DNA of 64,000 nucleotides from Spodoptera frugiperda. Lineage: Eukaryota > Arthropoda > Insecta > Lepidoptera > Noctuidae. The translations under genes were made by a program, and so were the position numbers. How positions within the stretch are numbered: the stretch's first letter is position 1; each line of letters begins with the position of its first letter. The notes beneath the pieces were generated by a model. That model was given only the letters and a program-made list of their open reading frames with translations. It was not told the DNA's origin and made no database searches. Location of the stretch: NCBI RefSeq assembly GCF_023101765.2, contig NC_064217.1, positions 11,071,788-11,135,787 on the forward strand, in the 5' to 3' direction. Below, one piece after another: positions 19,669-30,668 of this stretch.

Positions 19669-20970
19669 GTTCGTGCCATATGCCGTAGGTGTCACTAAAA
19701 TATAATAGAAAGATATGACTGCCTCTACCGACCCATAAAATAAATCTAAACCGATATCCACGTTACAAACAAGACAAACAATATGTCTTACAGACTCTGT
19801 GTTACGGACGAAATCTTGCGTGAATCGTACGAACGAACGAAATAATAAAGAAATTCACGGAAGAAGCGGTTTAATGGCGCGGATATAATGTGTCCGCTGA
19901 AGGAAACTGTAAACCGTGTTATTATTACTATTGCACACCGCTTTGAACACCTCTTTAAAGAGGTAACACATACAATTTTATATTTGTCTTTGTGTTTCTC
20001 CTGAACTATACATACATGTAGTTTATATGTTTTTACATCGGAAAATTGCTATTTCCTAATCTTTACGAACGAATTTTCCGAAATTTTCTTTTGTAACAAC
20101 CTTCTGTCAACCGCAAAATAAAAAAAAAATTAATTGTGAAATCGGTCAAGCCGTTCGCGTGTAATGTCATGATCAAAGAAATAATGAAATTAATTCAATA
20201 TGATTAAATAAAGGAAGTAAAGTCTACTGTAACTCCTTAGTTGAAGGATCTGGGTCGACTTAACCCATAGCCCTTGTAGATATTGATTGACACGGATTCT
20301 AGAAATGTATGCATTGTGTGGTCCTCTACCACCATTAAAATTACTTACCTGCTTATAATATGTCATTGTAGTCCTACCTAATTTTATCTTATCATATTCA
20401 TTCGAAGTTTTTTATTTATTTAAACACATGGAAAACTAACAGTTGTACAATTTGATTAAAGAAGGGGTGGTATAATGCGACAAAGAGCCAATTAAAGGTT
20501 TTCACATACACTATTCTTGATAGGTCACCGTTTGAGTTCGATCTCGCCTAGTGGTTAGTGATAATGGAGCACACCTATCTATAAACCAACCTATCTCTAA
20601 CTCGAGACTTGAAGACACCTAGGTTGTACCGTTCTGGAAATACAGACTCTCGAATTCACCCCTTAGTAGTTTAGACAAGGATACTCGAAACGAAACGCTT
20701 TGTGGGAGTGGAAGGAACATCTACCCTTTATATCAGTGTTTTTTTTACCATTTGTTCTATGGTGAAATAATAGTAAACTATTAACATAATATGTTATACA
20801 ATTTAAAAGCTATTTCGGTTTCGGTCGTCGACTTGCGGTGACCGAATGTGGCGACACGTAGACTGATAACGGCTGATAACGAAGTACTTACCGCTCTAAT
20901 AACAGATAGTACTCACCAATATTTGATAGTGTTTGATTTGGTTTGAATTAAACTTTATTTACTTTATGCA
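19669..20970. other. No gene seen
   Basis: AT-rich DNA. A small hairpin CCTCTTTAAAGAGG lies near 19951. No frame above 60 codons occurs before 20933. Confidence 0.55.
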
Positions 20971-21091
20971 GATCACAGATGACGTAAATTTATCAATGCA
21001 AAAAAGGTCGTCGTCTGTAAGAGACATAACTTTATGGAATAATTGTAAAACACTAGAAGCTATTAAAATGCCGTTGGTAAAGACTATTTTC
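20933..21091 (+). pseudogene. Unrecognised frame interrupted by LINE insertion
   Basis: A frame begins at 20933 and includes an acceptor-like TTTACTTTATGCAG ending at 20973, followed by TDDVNLSMQKRSSSVRD and ITLWNNCKTLEAIKM. The LINE at 21092-21864 is inserted in it. Across the target duplication the reading frame resumes for about 13 codons before a stop. The amino-acid mix is less AT-biased than noise, but I do not recognise it. It could be a decayed exon or an old transposon frame. Confidence 0.25.
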
Positions 21092-21864
21092 TGGGCTCGC
21101 TGTCATCGCAGCGGTAAGTCCCCTCTTTGAGGAGTGGCTAGAGAGGCGCCACGGCGTCCTCACCTACCGCCTGACGCAGGTGCTTACCGGACATGGGAGT
21201 TTCGGTAGGTTCCTGTTCCTTATTGGGCGGGAGGAAACGCCCGGGTGTCATCACTGCGAGGACCGCCCGGAGGACACGGTAGAACATACGGTGGCGGTGT
21301 GCCCTGCGTGGGCTGAGTACCGCCAAGTCCTCAGGAATGTGGTCGGCGACGGCGACCTCTCGCGCCCGGCACTGGTTCAGGCCATGGTGCGGAGCGAGAG
21401 GGACTGGGATGCCGTCTCCTCTTTCTGCGAAGCAGTCATGCTAGCTAAGGAGGAGGCGGGGCGCGTGAGAGAACAAACCTCCTCACGCCCCAGCCGTCGC
21501 GAGAGACACTCCGGGCGTCGGGGATCGCGGGACGATCTCCGGCCACCGTAAGTGCGGGCCTGCGGGCGGCGAGTAAGGGTAGCTCACCGCCCGAACAGAA
21601 CCAGACCCGTGCGTACGGCGCGTAGCGTTCCGCGCGCGCCTCAAAGAGCCATCAGACCACCACAGATGGGGCCCAATAGGGCTGATGCCTGATCCGGAGC
21701 TGCGGACTACCTAGCGGGTTTACCGGGGCTCCGGCTCGAAAAGCAGGAGAAGGAACGGGGTGGTTTTTAGTCAGTAAGAGTCTGACACTCCCTCTCGCCT
21801 CGCCCAAGGTGGGAGAAGTCATTGGATGATTTTCCCCCTGAAAAATAAAAAAAAAAAAAAAAAA
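21092..21864 (+). mobile_element. 5'-truncated R1-clade LINE insertion
   Basis: The insertion is bounded by an exact 11-bp target duplication AGACTATTTTC (21081-21091 and 21865-21875) and ends in a long A-run (21843-21864). It holds the last part of ORF2, about 290 bp of 3' UTR, and the tail seen elsewhere in the window. GC content is far above the flanks. The intact frame, perfect duplication and long A-run indicate a recent insertion. Confidence 0.9.
21093..21551 (+). CDS. R1-clade LINE ORF2 C-terminus (partial)
   Basis: An open frame runs from the truncation point at 21093 to TAA at 21549-21551, about 152 codons; the first ATG is at 21180. It carries LTGHGSFGRFLFL, then a CCHC-type zinc-binding motif with CHHCEDRPEDTVEHT and VCPAW, then RAL/VQAMVRSERDWDAV and SFCEAVMLAKEEA. 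This order is the known C-terminal region after the reverse transcriptase domain in R1-clade LINEs, where the LTGHG and CxxC...H...C pattern is conserved. The endonuclease and reverse transcriptase domains are missing through 5' truncation, so the copy cannot retrotranspose. The arginine-rich end may bind nucleic acid. Confidence 0.85.
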   Translation, partial: GLAVIAAVSPLFEEWLERRHGVLTYRLTQVLTGHGSFGRFLFLIGREETPGCHHCEDRPEDTVEHTVAVCPAWAEYRQVLRNVVGDGDLSRPALVQAMVRSERDWDAVSSFCEAVMLAKEEAGRVREQTSSRPSRRERHSGRRGSRDDLRPP

Positions 21865-22313
21865 AGACTATTTTCCGATTATGCCGAAGATTTTCAATAC
21901 AATTTTTTCTGACATAATCTTATGCCGAAAATCGACTAGATGTGAAGCAAATTTTAAGGTATATTTTTAATATTTTGTATACACCCAACTTATTATTTAC
22001 TACTTACTCTAAAATAATGAAATACGAAAAAATAAATCAATACTCATACGTTTTCTATATTTGGTTTGTAAATATATTTTGATTCAGGAGTCTACTCGCT
22101 ACGAATTTGTCATTACGCCAAAAGAAACACAAAAGACGCAGGATTTCTATCTTCCTCGTACGGTGCAATGTTTTCTTAAATTAACAATGCAAACATTCTG
22201 GAAAATCTGGGTTTTCTTTACAATGGAAATATGAAACAAATGTTGAATCTCTGAACACGGCTCCAAAACTCAAGATCAATTTCGCTTTGCCAATTTTTTT
22301 AATTGGGTGATTT

Positions 22314-22564
22314 ATGTTATAAGCCGGTAAACAAGTAGACCGATCACCTAATGGTAAGCAATCGCCGCCGCCCATGGACACCGAAACACCCGTTGCATTA
22401 CAAGTGCGTTGCCAACTTTTTGGGTGTTAGGGATTTAAGGGTTGTTGGGAAATCGGGGATTGGGAAAGGGGGTAAATGACCTCATTCACACAATGAAACA
22501 ACGTTGTTTCACGTCGGTTTTCTGTGAAGCCGTGGTATCACTGCAATTGAGCCGGCCCACTAAA
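22314..22564 (+). repeat. Interspersed repeat C (GCCGGTAAAC...GTGGTATCAC)
   Basis: It begins TTATAAGCCGGTAAACAAG, then GTAAGCAATCGCCGCCGCCC, ATGGACACCGAAACACC, TACAAGTGCGTTGCC, AATCGGGGATTGGGAAAGG, GTTGTTTCACGTCGGTTTTC and GCCGTGGTATCACTGC. Other copies lie at 24141-24362, 30045-30215, 34955-35195, 35612-35918 and 42195-42430. Its class is unclear: I see no tRNA-like boxes, clear TIR or tail. Frames over it are not genes. Confidence 0.8.
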
Positions 22565-23811
22565 AATATATATTATTGATATAATGTGGTAAGTTTTGTG
22601 AAAATACCTCTGTGTGTATAGAATAGAATCAGGCGTTACTTTACGAAAATCCATGCTGCACTAACAATACAGTTTTTAGTTTTCATTCCGCCTACAACGA
22701 CCTACATATGTGTGTTCCATCCCTTACAATTTATATATATGTATGTGTATATACTCTTGTATTTGACCTAACAGACTACAATGTCAGTGGAACAGTTGCA
22801 GCCTGTTGTGGCGTGTTGTGTCTGTGGCGTTAATTGAGACGTCCAGGTAACCATTGCATGCAGTGGGGAACGCACGGGGCACGAGTGACGTGACGGTCGG
22901 TGCAACAGGTCGTAGCCATGTGTGTGTTGTAGATAGGGAATGAACATGGAAAAGAAAAGTTTGGAAAACTGTCTGTAGATGAAACTTTCTCTTCTTGAAA
23001 CATTTTCATGAATTTCCTTATTCAAAGAACGAAGAGAAAGCAATTTTACAGTTATCTTAGAACTTATTTTATTCTCAGAGCCCATTTAAAAATAAATTTC
23101 TTTAATATATTGATCTACAAGTAGCAGTAGAGCTTGGAAAATACTAAAATAATAAAATACCATAAAATGAATGTCGTAGTAATAAATGAGATGGAAGAGG
23201 CTGGTAAACTTTCTAAGAACTCATAACAAATTGAGAGCTACATCCATAAAACAATTACAAGTCCATTGCAGCCGCTATAAAACGCACATTCACGATTGCA
23301 TTGCAAATAAATCGAGTTCGTTTACACGCAACATTTAAAAATAATCGTGACAAATTAATTAACTGCGTAGCGTATATCTGTGATGTTTTTCGTACACAAA
23401 TAAATCACAGTGATTCTTGGCTCCACATCGCCAACGCGAAATGTGTAATTGCTAGCATGTGGCTTGCTATTGCTGATGAAATTACATTAATCCTTGTATA
23501 TTTTGTAATACTGATCAGAGATATGTTTTTACCTGTCATGTTATATTATCTGCTCTAAGGATTTTGAGCCGCAATCCATACCTAGGCTAAACTGGGCTAG
23601 ATATGGCTAAGCTAAGCTCATAAGTAGAGCTAAAGAGAGTAAAATTCAATTAGATCGTCAGTCTAACTACAAATGCGTAATTTGTGTCTCAATAAGCAAA
23701 TGCAACAATAAAACTTATTGTCTTTTAGACAAAAGCTTTGTGACTCATATTAAACTAGAACAAAGCAGTTCTTAGAATTAGAAAATTAAAGTTTTACACA
23801 GGTTTACGCTC
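22565..23811. other. No gene seen; one GC-richer patch
   Basis: At 22795-22915 a GC-richer patch contains GAGACGTCCAG|GTAACC, a possible splice donor, and GGGGCACGAGTGACGTGACG. A 5' non-coding exon is possible but unsupported. The 105-codon - strand frame at 22768-23085 and the 85-codon frame at 23301-23558 show no motif. Confidence 0.45.
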
Positions 23812-24210
23812 ATGCAAATGATTAATTATTACGTTGACAAAACCATCAAAAAGCGCTTAGTTTTTGGCGTAAAAGCCTATAGGAATGAATATATGATTTC
23901 TACCCCTAAAACCACCGCGATGGTCAACATTAACACCCCATACCATGAGGGAGGCGGGAGACCTCTGAAAAGACCAGCTCCGGAGCCACCTCTTTACAAC
24001 GCCTGTTACGACACATCCCTAGGGAATCCTACGTCTCCATTGAACCTTACTGTGCACGACCTATATACATTTTCTTATGAAAACTTTAATAAAAACCCTC
24101 GCCCTAAAGTTTCGGAAAATTACTTTAGTATGAAAAATAACGCCCATAGACACCCCAAGCACCAGAGGCGTCACAAGTGCGTTGCCGGCCTTTTGAGGTT
24201 TAGGAATTAA
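23812..24210 (+). other. Unrecognised 132-codon frame fused to repeat C
   Basis: The last 25 or so codons (from about 24141) are read out of repeat C, so the frame as a whole is not an intact gene. The upstream part includes YHEGGGRPLKRPAPEPP and then YNACYDTSLGNPTSPLN, a proline-rich composition unlike random AT-rich DNA. It may be the remains of a transposon ORF. I do not recognise a family. Confidence 0.25.
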
Positions 24211-24362
24211 TGGGCTGTTAGGGAATCGGGGATTGGCAAGATTGGGAAGGGGTAATAGGGGTAATCTCACACAACGAAACACAACACAAGCGTTGTTTCA
24301 CGTCGGTTTTCTGTGAGGCCGTGGTATCAGTCCTGTGTCTAAGCATGGTTCTCACACACGTG
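24141..24362 (+). repeat. Interspersed repeat C, 5'-truncated copy
   Basis: It starts within CGCCCATAGACACCCCAAG and runs through GCGTTGCCGGCCTTTTGAG, AATCGGGGATTGGCAAGATT, ACGAAACACAACACAAGCG, CGTCGGTTTTCTGTGAGGCC and GTGGTATCAG. Confidence 0.8.
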
Positions 24363-24960
24363 AAAGTACAAATTACAGAGTCTCCATTACTTATATGATT
24401 AAGTCCATTGAACAAAATATATAAAATGACAAAATCTAGGTTATTTTCATAGTTACACAAAGACTGGCTCGCAATAACGGCTGAGCTGCGCAGTAAATCC
24501 AATTTGCGTAATAACACGAAGTAATAATGTTATACTCGCTTCGAATAGAAAGCTGCTGCAATGTATGGACGCTAAATGTTACACTATTCTATTAAAACTA
24601 AAGTAAAGTATATCAGGCAGGTTTTTAATTAGTTGAGATTAAAAGGTGTTTTTAATCCAATGATGGTATATCGTTTTATGGTTATGTTAGAAGTGATGAA
24701 AGATTAGAATGTGTGTTTCAGAATGTAAAGGATATATGTATAGCAAAAGAATAATTAAAGAAAATGACTAAATTTTCGTTATGAATTCCAGAAATAGAAA
24801 TTACAAAATTCCATTGGAAAACTGGAAAGTTGACACGTTGTACGTCATAATATTACTACCATAGATATAATAAATTTTTAATATTCTGTGCGTTGCACCA
24901 ACCTACAAAGATGGCTTTAAAGATGGCAATTGATGACATTTTCAGGATGGAAAATAATCC
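24363..24960. other. No gene seen
   Basis: AT-rich, no plausible frame; the 99-codon - strand frame at 24218-24517 starts outside and ends inside repeat C. Confidence 0.55.
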
Positions 24961-25100
24961 TATGACTTCTCCCGCCTGGGGTAAGGCGAGAAAGTATCTC
25001 TCTGTCTTTGACTCTTACTGACTAAAAACCACCACGTTCCTACTCCTGGTCTTCGAGCCGAAACCTCGGTAACCCGATAGGTAGTCCGCAGCTCCAACCA
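24961..25100 (-). repeat. R1-type LINE/SINE 3' tail copy
   Basis: On the - strand it carries GAGCTGCGGACTACCTATCG, GGTTACCGAGGTTTCGGCTC, ACCAGGAGTAGGAACGTGGT, TTTTTAGTCAGTAAGAGTC and CAGGCGGGAGAAGTCATA. The family order is kept. Confidence 0.8.
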
Positions 25101-26424
25101 ACTGTGTAATCCAGCAATCCAGCCAGTTTATGATAAAATCGAATATTACAGAAATTTTGAGTAAAGTCACTTTCATTCTAAGGGTGCGTACTGTAAGTTC
25201 AGGAAACAAATACAGAAAAATCCTGAAAGAAATTCTATGCTGCAGTTTTATACAAATTGAAACTGAAAGACAGTTTGTAGTAAAACAGGATTTTATGAGT
25301 GTTTTACTCAGATAATTAATGTACACATTGTTCCAGCTAGTAGCTAAAATAAAACAGCGCAATTAAACTTAGTAGATGACAAAGGGAAAAGTTTGATTAC
25401 TGTGTCACCCTGCGCGCACTGAGCAGGACATTCAAGTTTTAAAATAGATACATTGTAGATATTTCTGTATGTTGCATTTGTTTTAGACATAAAGCAAATA
25501 CAAAGAGGAGATGTCATAACGGAATTTCCCTTCACCGTAAACGTTACAAACCAGGCCCCTGTCTATTTTCCAACTTTCCCGTACTAGAAACACGTTGCCA
25601 ATTATCCACATTTTAATGTGCCATTTTCTGAGCGCTTATAACCTTTCTACATCTTTTTACTATAATATCATTGGGCAGGGCCCATTTGTCACAGTTGACA
25701 ATCACATTATGGTATCTCCTCTTTATACTTGCTTCTAACAGTACTAACACTTCTATTTAGGTAGATTACGCTGAAATATAATTGAACTTTCAAAAACCTT
25801 TTTTAACAAACTTTCCAAAATGGAATAGGTTCTCAATTCGTTAATTTTTTTTTTCATAACATAATCGTAACAATTTTCATAAGAACTAAATGCAATAATT
25901 TTAACTAATTAACCGTCTTAAATCCATCCCAGTCTTCTAATTGGTGATTACTGGAAACAAAAGAACATGCTGAAAATGTATATAGAACACGTTTGTACAT
26001 ACGTGGCTCATTGTAGTGCCGACACGTGTAGCGCTAGCGTTCATTAAACTTGCGTCCAACTTGTTATTTACTAACTGCCTGTAACTAGGGACGATAAACT
26101 CACTAACTTATTTATTTATTTAGACTTTTCAGCAACCTATAAATGGCCGCTGCCGACCAAAGCGTCTTCTCGCATGGAGAAGATTAGAAAATCCTAACGA
26201 ACAACAGTTGGGCAGAAAGCCTTCTCTTCTTTTAAAGGATTCTCTATTTCTTAGGAAACTTTACATACTGTTTCCTAAACGAGTATAGATATGTCCAACT
26301 ATCTAACAGAATTAATTTCAGTAATTGTACCTACTAGAGACTGCAGTCTTAATATAGATTTTCGCACATAGACGATCGACGAACTAAATCTACGGATCAC
26401 GTAAGTAAATCCTACATCGCCCAT
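25101..26424. other. Mostly unique DNA with one SINE scrap
   Basis: A scrap of SINE family B on the - strand (GGCCGCTGCCGACCAAAGCG and CTTCTCGCATGGAGAAG) lies near 26140-26190. Overlapping frames at 25015-25362 and 25130-25315 on opposite strands are not convincing. No gene was seen. Confidence 0.5.
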
Positions 26425-26637
26425 ATACTAATATTATAAAGCTGAAGAGTTTGTTTGTTTGTTTGTTTGAACGCGCTAATCTCCGGAACTACTGGTCCGA
26501 ATTAAATATATCTTTTTGTGTTGGATAATGCATTTATCGAGGAAGAACAAAGGAAGAGAAAAACGAAAAAGAAAAACATCACGCTATGACCAATAGGAGC
26601 CGAGCAGAGCGGGTGAAACCGCGCGGAAGTAGCTAGT
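26425..26637 (+). mobile_element. Helitron-like non-autonomous element
   Basis: It starts ATACTAATATTATAAAGCTG, has a (GTTT)n run, GAACGCGCTAATCTCCGGAA and TTTTTGTGTTGGATAATGC. It then has an AAAGGAAGAGAAAAACG-type purine insert absent from other copies, CAATAGGAGCCGAGCAGAGC, GGGTGAAACCGCGCGGAAGT and the AGCTAGT end. The short GC palindrome and CTAG-T end fit Helitrons. Confidence 0.75.
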
Positions 26638-26954
26638 ATATACGGTATACCTGTTCGACTACCGTCCACACAGAAACGCTGACGAGTCCACAGCCACTTG
26701 TTCCCAACTTTGTTTGACTTGGACAAACTTTGAGAGCCTCGCAAGATAACCTCTGGTCGGCTGAAATTGTTTTAAGTTTGTGAGTTAATTAATGGTACTT
26801 CTTCTTGACCTTTTCCCAACTTAATTAGGGCTAAACTTTAAGTTATAATCAGCGTTTTATTAAGTAAATAATTTAGAGGAGACGTTGAAATTGATCTGTA
26901 AGCATTTTATATCGTAGACTATTAATATAAACCCCACTGAAATGAAAATAGCAG
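26638..26954. other. No gene seen
   Basis: The 80-codon - strand frame at 26502-26744 crosses from the Helitron-like repeat into flanking DNA and is not a gene. Nothing else was recognised. Confidence 0.5.
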
Positions 26955-27045
26955 CTTCAATAGAGGACTGACCGACAGACAGTTTTTTTTATACTTTAAA
27001 TATACGGTCTGTACTTTAAATAATTTTGGCTTTGACTTTGAAAAT
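26955..27045 (+). repeat. LINE-tail-like repeat ending in TTTGACTTTGA
   Basis: It shares AGAGGACTGACCGACAGAC and the terminal TTTTGGCTTTGACTTTGA with 15236-15361. Confidence 0.45.
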
Positions 27046-27500
27046 TATTTAAATCAGCTATTATTTAGAATATAATTACGTATTATACCAAAACCTACAC
27101 AAAACTGTGCTGTGCATCGAGTAATCACAACGTAGAAGTTTAATGTAACAGAATTACTTAAATTTCAATGTTTATCCTGTATCAAACTTTAAAGATAAAC
27201 ACAAACAAAAATAGCTAAGAAATACCAATAAATAACTTGTTAAACAAAACAATTTATCATAATTAAGAAAGATGTTATAATAAACACGTCTGACGTGACG
27301 CCTCAACCCTCTTTAATCAAAATATTCCACCAGCCATCCATCTTATTTTCCCGACTGGAAACCGGTAGATTTGACCTCAGCTTTTATTAGTATTTAATGA
27401 TATTCTTTTGGAGTTTTTAATAGTTATTTTAAAGTAAGTTTGTAACTAAGGGACGTGAACTAGATCAAGCTAAAGTTAGAGGTATATAGTCCGTCAATGT
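27046..27500. other. No gene seen
   Basis: AT-rich, without frames above 60 codons or recognised repeats. Confidence 0.5.
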
Positions 27501-27635
27501 AGATGGTTACTGGGGTCCGTGTTCAAAGCAGGAGTAGGAACTGGGTGGTTTTTGTCAATAAGTTTCTGACACTCCCCTCACCTCGTCCAAGGCGCGAGAA
27601 GTCATTGGATGATTTTCCCCCTCAAAAAAAGAGTT
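27501..27635 (+). repeat. R1-type LINE/SINE 3' tail copy
   Basis: It has GGTTACTGGGGTCCG, AGCAGGAGTAGGAACTGGGT, the TCTGACACTCCCC block, the GCGAGAAGTCATTGGATG block and CCCCCTCAAAAAAAG. The 5' portion is lost. Confidence 0.75.
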
Positions 27636-28879
27636 CTGTAGCCTTTGCTGTCGTGGAAATATAAATCGACGGTCTTTAATTTACATGTGGTACCTATCCT
27701 AAAGTCTTGAATTGAGTATAAAGATTTTTTATATCGTACAGCAGTAATAAAGATAATAATTACGTCTAAAACTGTACTAGAAAACAATCTGTATAATTCC
27801 CATTACTGAAAATCTATGCTGAGACTGCAGTCACTAGCAGGTACAATTACTGAAATGACTACTACTGAAGTTAGATCATTGTTCCCATTATTATTTTAAA
27901 GAAGATAAACTTAAGATTAAAATGCTTCAATATTTTCGAAGATTTTCTAGCTATGAAACTAAAAACCAATTACGAGGTTCGATAACCTTGAAATAAATCG
28001 ATTTCTTTGCTTATTGTGCTTGTAAGCAACCTAACTTTTTTCAAGAGATATTAATAGACTCTTAATACATGTAAAAAAGTAGAAGTATACTAACTGTACC
28101 GGTCTAGGACTTCGTGGAAAACAGTCCTAACATACACTAAATATGTAGTAAATTGTGGTTGCTTCATTTTTTACGTCGAGCTACAACAATACAGTGTGGC
28201 AACAGTTGCTCAGTGAAGGCAGGTGCGAACATTCTCGCGGATATGTGCCGAGTGTGGGAACATGACGGCTTCGACGCTCGTGCGATGTAATACCTCATCA
28301 TTATTATTGTTGAGCTTCTTTTGTACTCACTAACATTCTTTTGGAACTTACTCAGTTACTTTAATGAGTTAATGTTAGTTTTTTTAAGGTGAAATAGGTA
28401 TATTTATAAGTCTTCACGCTTTCAGAATTTGATTTCATCTTCTAGGCAAATTAGGCTTGAAATAGTTGCTCAGTATGTATAGGAATATGGAGTACAACAT
28501 ACAAAGGATCATTTGTCATCGACAAAGATTTATTATCAAATATAATTACGCTATTGAGTACGAAGCATTATAATACGTCGTTTATATAATATCATTAATA
28601 AAGAGTCGCGCCGCCGGCTAATTAATATCCTATTTGCCCGGCCAAAGGTCTCTATCACACGATATTGAAATAGCTGTCACGTATTTACGTAACAAAGACC
28701 CGTCGCTTGCCCAACCTAAACACACTGAGCGATTACTAAGCAATTACAGTTACAGGGCCTGTTGTTCCCTCTATAATGCGCACAATATTAAGTAGAAAGT
28801 TCGTAATTAACCATACAAATACGCAACGGATGGCAGTCCGCCCATAAACTACGTCCAATAATGTTAAAAACCGAAGGCT
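27636..28879. other. No gene seen
   Basis: AT-rich DNA. A short GC-richer patch at 28200-28270 (GCGAACATTCTCGCGGATAT) has no recognisable function. Confidence 0.5.
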
Positions 28880-29030
28880 CGCCTTGATTTGATGCCAAGG
28901 AGCGTTTATTTTTGTAGCGAAAGTCTGCGCTGGCGCACGCTAGGGAAAAGAGCCGTTAGCCGAACGACAGCGGAAACCGCCGAGCGCACCCGAGCGATAC
29001 CGAGTGCGCGCTCAATACAGCGAATGTGTA
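28880..29030. promoter_or_regulatory. CpG-rich promoter candidate
   Basis: CpG-dense sequence (CTGCGCTGGCGCACGC, GCCGTTAGCCGAACGAC, GAAACCGCCGAGCGCACCCG, GAGTGCGCGCTC) stands out from AT-rich flanks. A further YY1-like element AAAATGGCCGCCGTG lies at 29459-29473. Frames of 72-75 codons at 29026-29407 overlap and are not convincing. The gene served, if any, is not visible in the window. Confidence 0.4.
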
Positions 29031-29519
29031 CCATAATATTGTTTTTGGATCTTTGTTGAATATTAGCCTTGCAAACTTGTGTTTTGACATTTTTTATTCA
29101 AGTTTGAATAGGTTTGCTGATAAATCAACGGCAAAGTCGTGGATCAATGTGATATTTCAACAACAAACAGCAGTTAAAACTTTGCTCGTTGGCTGTCACA
29201 TTGTGTTTTTTGTGCGGCACATCTATTTACACTATCTCACGGAAGACGGCTAACCCCTCGGCAGTCGGGAGCGCGTTTTTTCTCTTTTTATTATTATTAA
29301 CTTGGTCGAGACATAAAGTCGTGCGTTGTTCTCATGTAGTTGACTTCGTTTGGGTTAAATTACGATCACTTGAAACTGACGTGGTGCGAATAGAAATGCT
29401 CGATTAAGTATCGAGACTTTACAAGATTTTGCATTAGGTGCTTGTATTTTTGAATACAAAATGGCCGCCGTGTACGACTGATTATTATCGAAGGAAGTCT
29501 CGAATGATAATGCGGTTTA

Positions 29520-30044
29520 TCTCTGCGAAAATATTGACTTTATCAGATACAGGTTTATTTTAGGTTATTTTTTGTAATGTATGTAGGAAATGACACAATC
29601 TGTTTTGTGGCCAATTAAAATGCTATATGTAGCCCATATGCAGTTGCAGTTTGCAGTTGTACTTAATAGGGAATAAAGACGATTCTTACGACAACTCTAA
29701 CGGAGCTACTACCTAAGTCAAATAAAGATCCTAAAATAAATACATAATATAGCGTGGTGGTCAAAACGAACATTTTTTCATAATCCTTTGAGATGCACAG
29801 TCATATTTAGTCGTACGCTATCGCTTATTATCAAAATTGTTGGTTAACCTGTAATTGGCGACTGTATGGGCCCAAAACTGATTTATATGTTGGTATACCT
29901 TTAGTAAATAAATAAATACTGAACTGATATCCTTTTCGTGGCACACTTGAGGTTGAGGCACATGCATTTGAATGATAGAGGACTTTACATATTGTTTTGT
30001 CTCTAAAGCGCATAAGTAGATATTCTATTTCTTTTCTATTTTAT
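29520..30044. other. No gene seen
   Basis: AT-rich; a 60-codon - strand frame at 29831-30013 has no feature. Confidence 0.5.
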
Positions 30045-30215
30045 GTTAGGAACCGGTAAACGAGCCTGATAGTAAGCTATCACCACCGTGCATGGATACC
30101 CGAAACTCCAGAGGCGTTACAAATGCGTTGCCGGCCTTTTGGGTTTAGGAATTTAAGGGTTTTTTATGAATCGGAAATTAGGAAGGGGGATAAAATTTTT
30201 TTCTTTTGACTTATA
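30045..30215 (+). repeat. Interspersed repeat C, 3'-truncated copy
   Basis: It has GGAACCGGTAAACGAGC, AGTAAGCTATCACCACCGTG, ATGGATACCCGAAACTCCAG, AGGCGTTACAAATGCGTTGC, CGGCCTTTTGGGTTTAGG and AATCGGAAATTAGG, then the homology stops. Confidence 0.75.
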
Positions 30216-30569
30216 AGCTATGTAATATAAGATGAAATATTATAATTTTTACCTTAATATAAGAAAGGTAAGGCACCTTACTTACTCACTGAGATGCTCG
30301 TCCCCTCTATACGTAACGACATGGAATGCATAGCAATTGAATTCAGATGGATATCACAGTGTTCAGTATAATAGGTTTTTTTAAGCAAACTGTATAGATA
30401 ATGAAGTTAGAATAGCGTATTTAAGTATTACTTAGGAAATTCTAAAGGAGTAGGCTAGTAACGAAAATAAAATGACTCACTGATTTTGCTTATGTTTGCG
30501 TAAACGATTTTAAGTTCTATAATTTACAAGGCACTGCTTATTTAAGCTTTTACATATTGCTAATAAGGC

Positions 30570-30668
30570 TTGAAAAGCTGAGGTAGGAACGGGGTCAGTA
30601 TGAATCCGAAACTCCCTCTCGTCTCACCTAAGATGGAAGAAGTCATTGTATGATATTTCCTTTAAAAA
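30570..30668 (+). repeat. R1-type LINE/SINE 3' tail copy, degraded
   Basis: It has AAAAGCTGAGGTAGGAACGG, GTCAGTATGAATCCGAAAC, TCCCTCTCGTCTCACCTAAG and GAAGAAGTCATTGTATGAT before an A-run. Confidence 0.7.

Noticed and set aside
22768..23085. 105-codon - strand frame
   Set aside because: No motif or splice context; the second half (SRHSCPVRSPLHAM) mirrors a GC-rich patch and looks like composition-driven coding.
24218..24517. 99-codon - strand frame
   Set aside because: Antisense to interspersed repeat C over its C-terminal third; rest has no motif.
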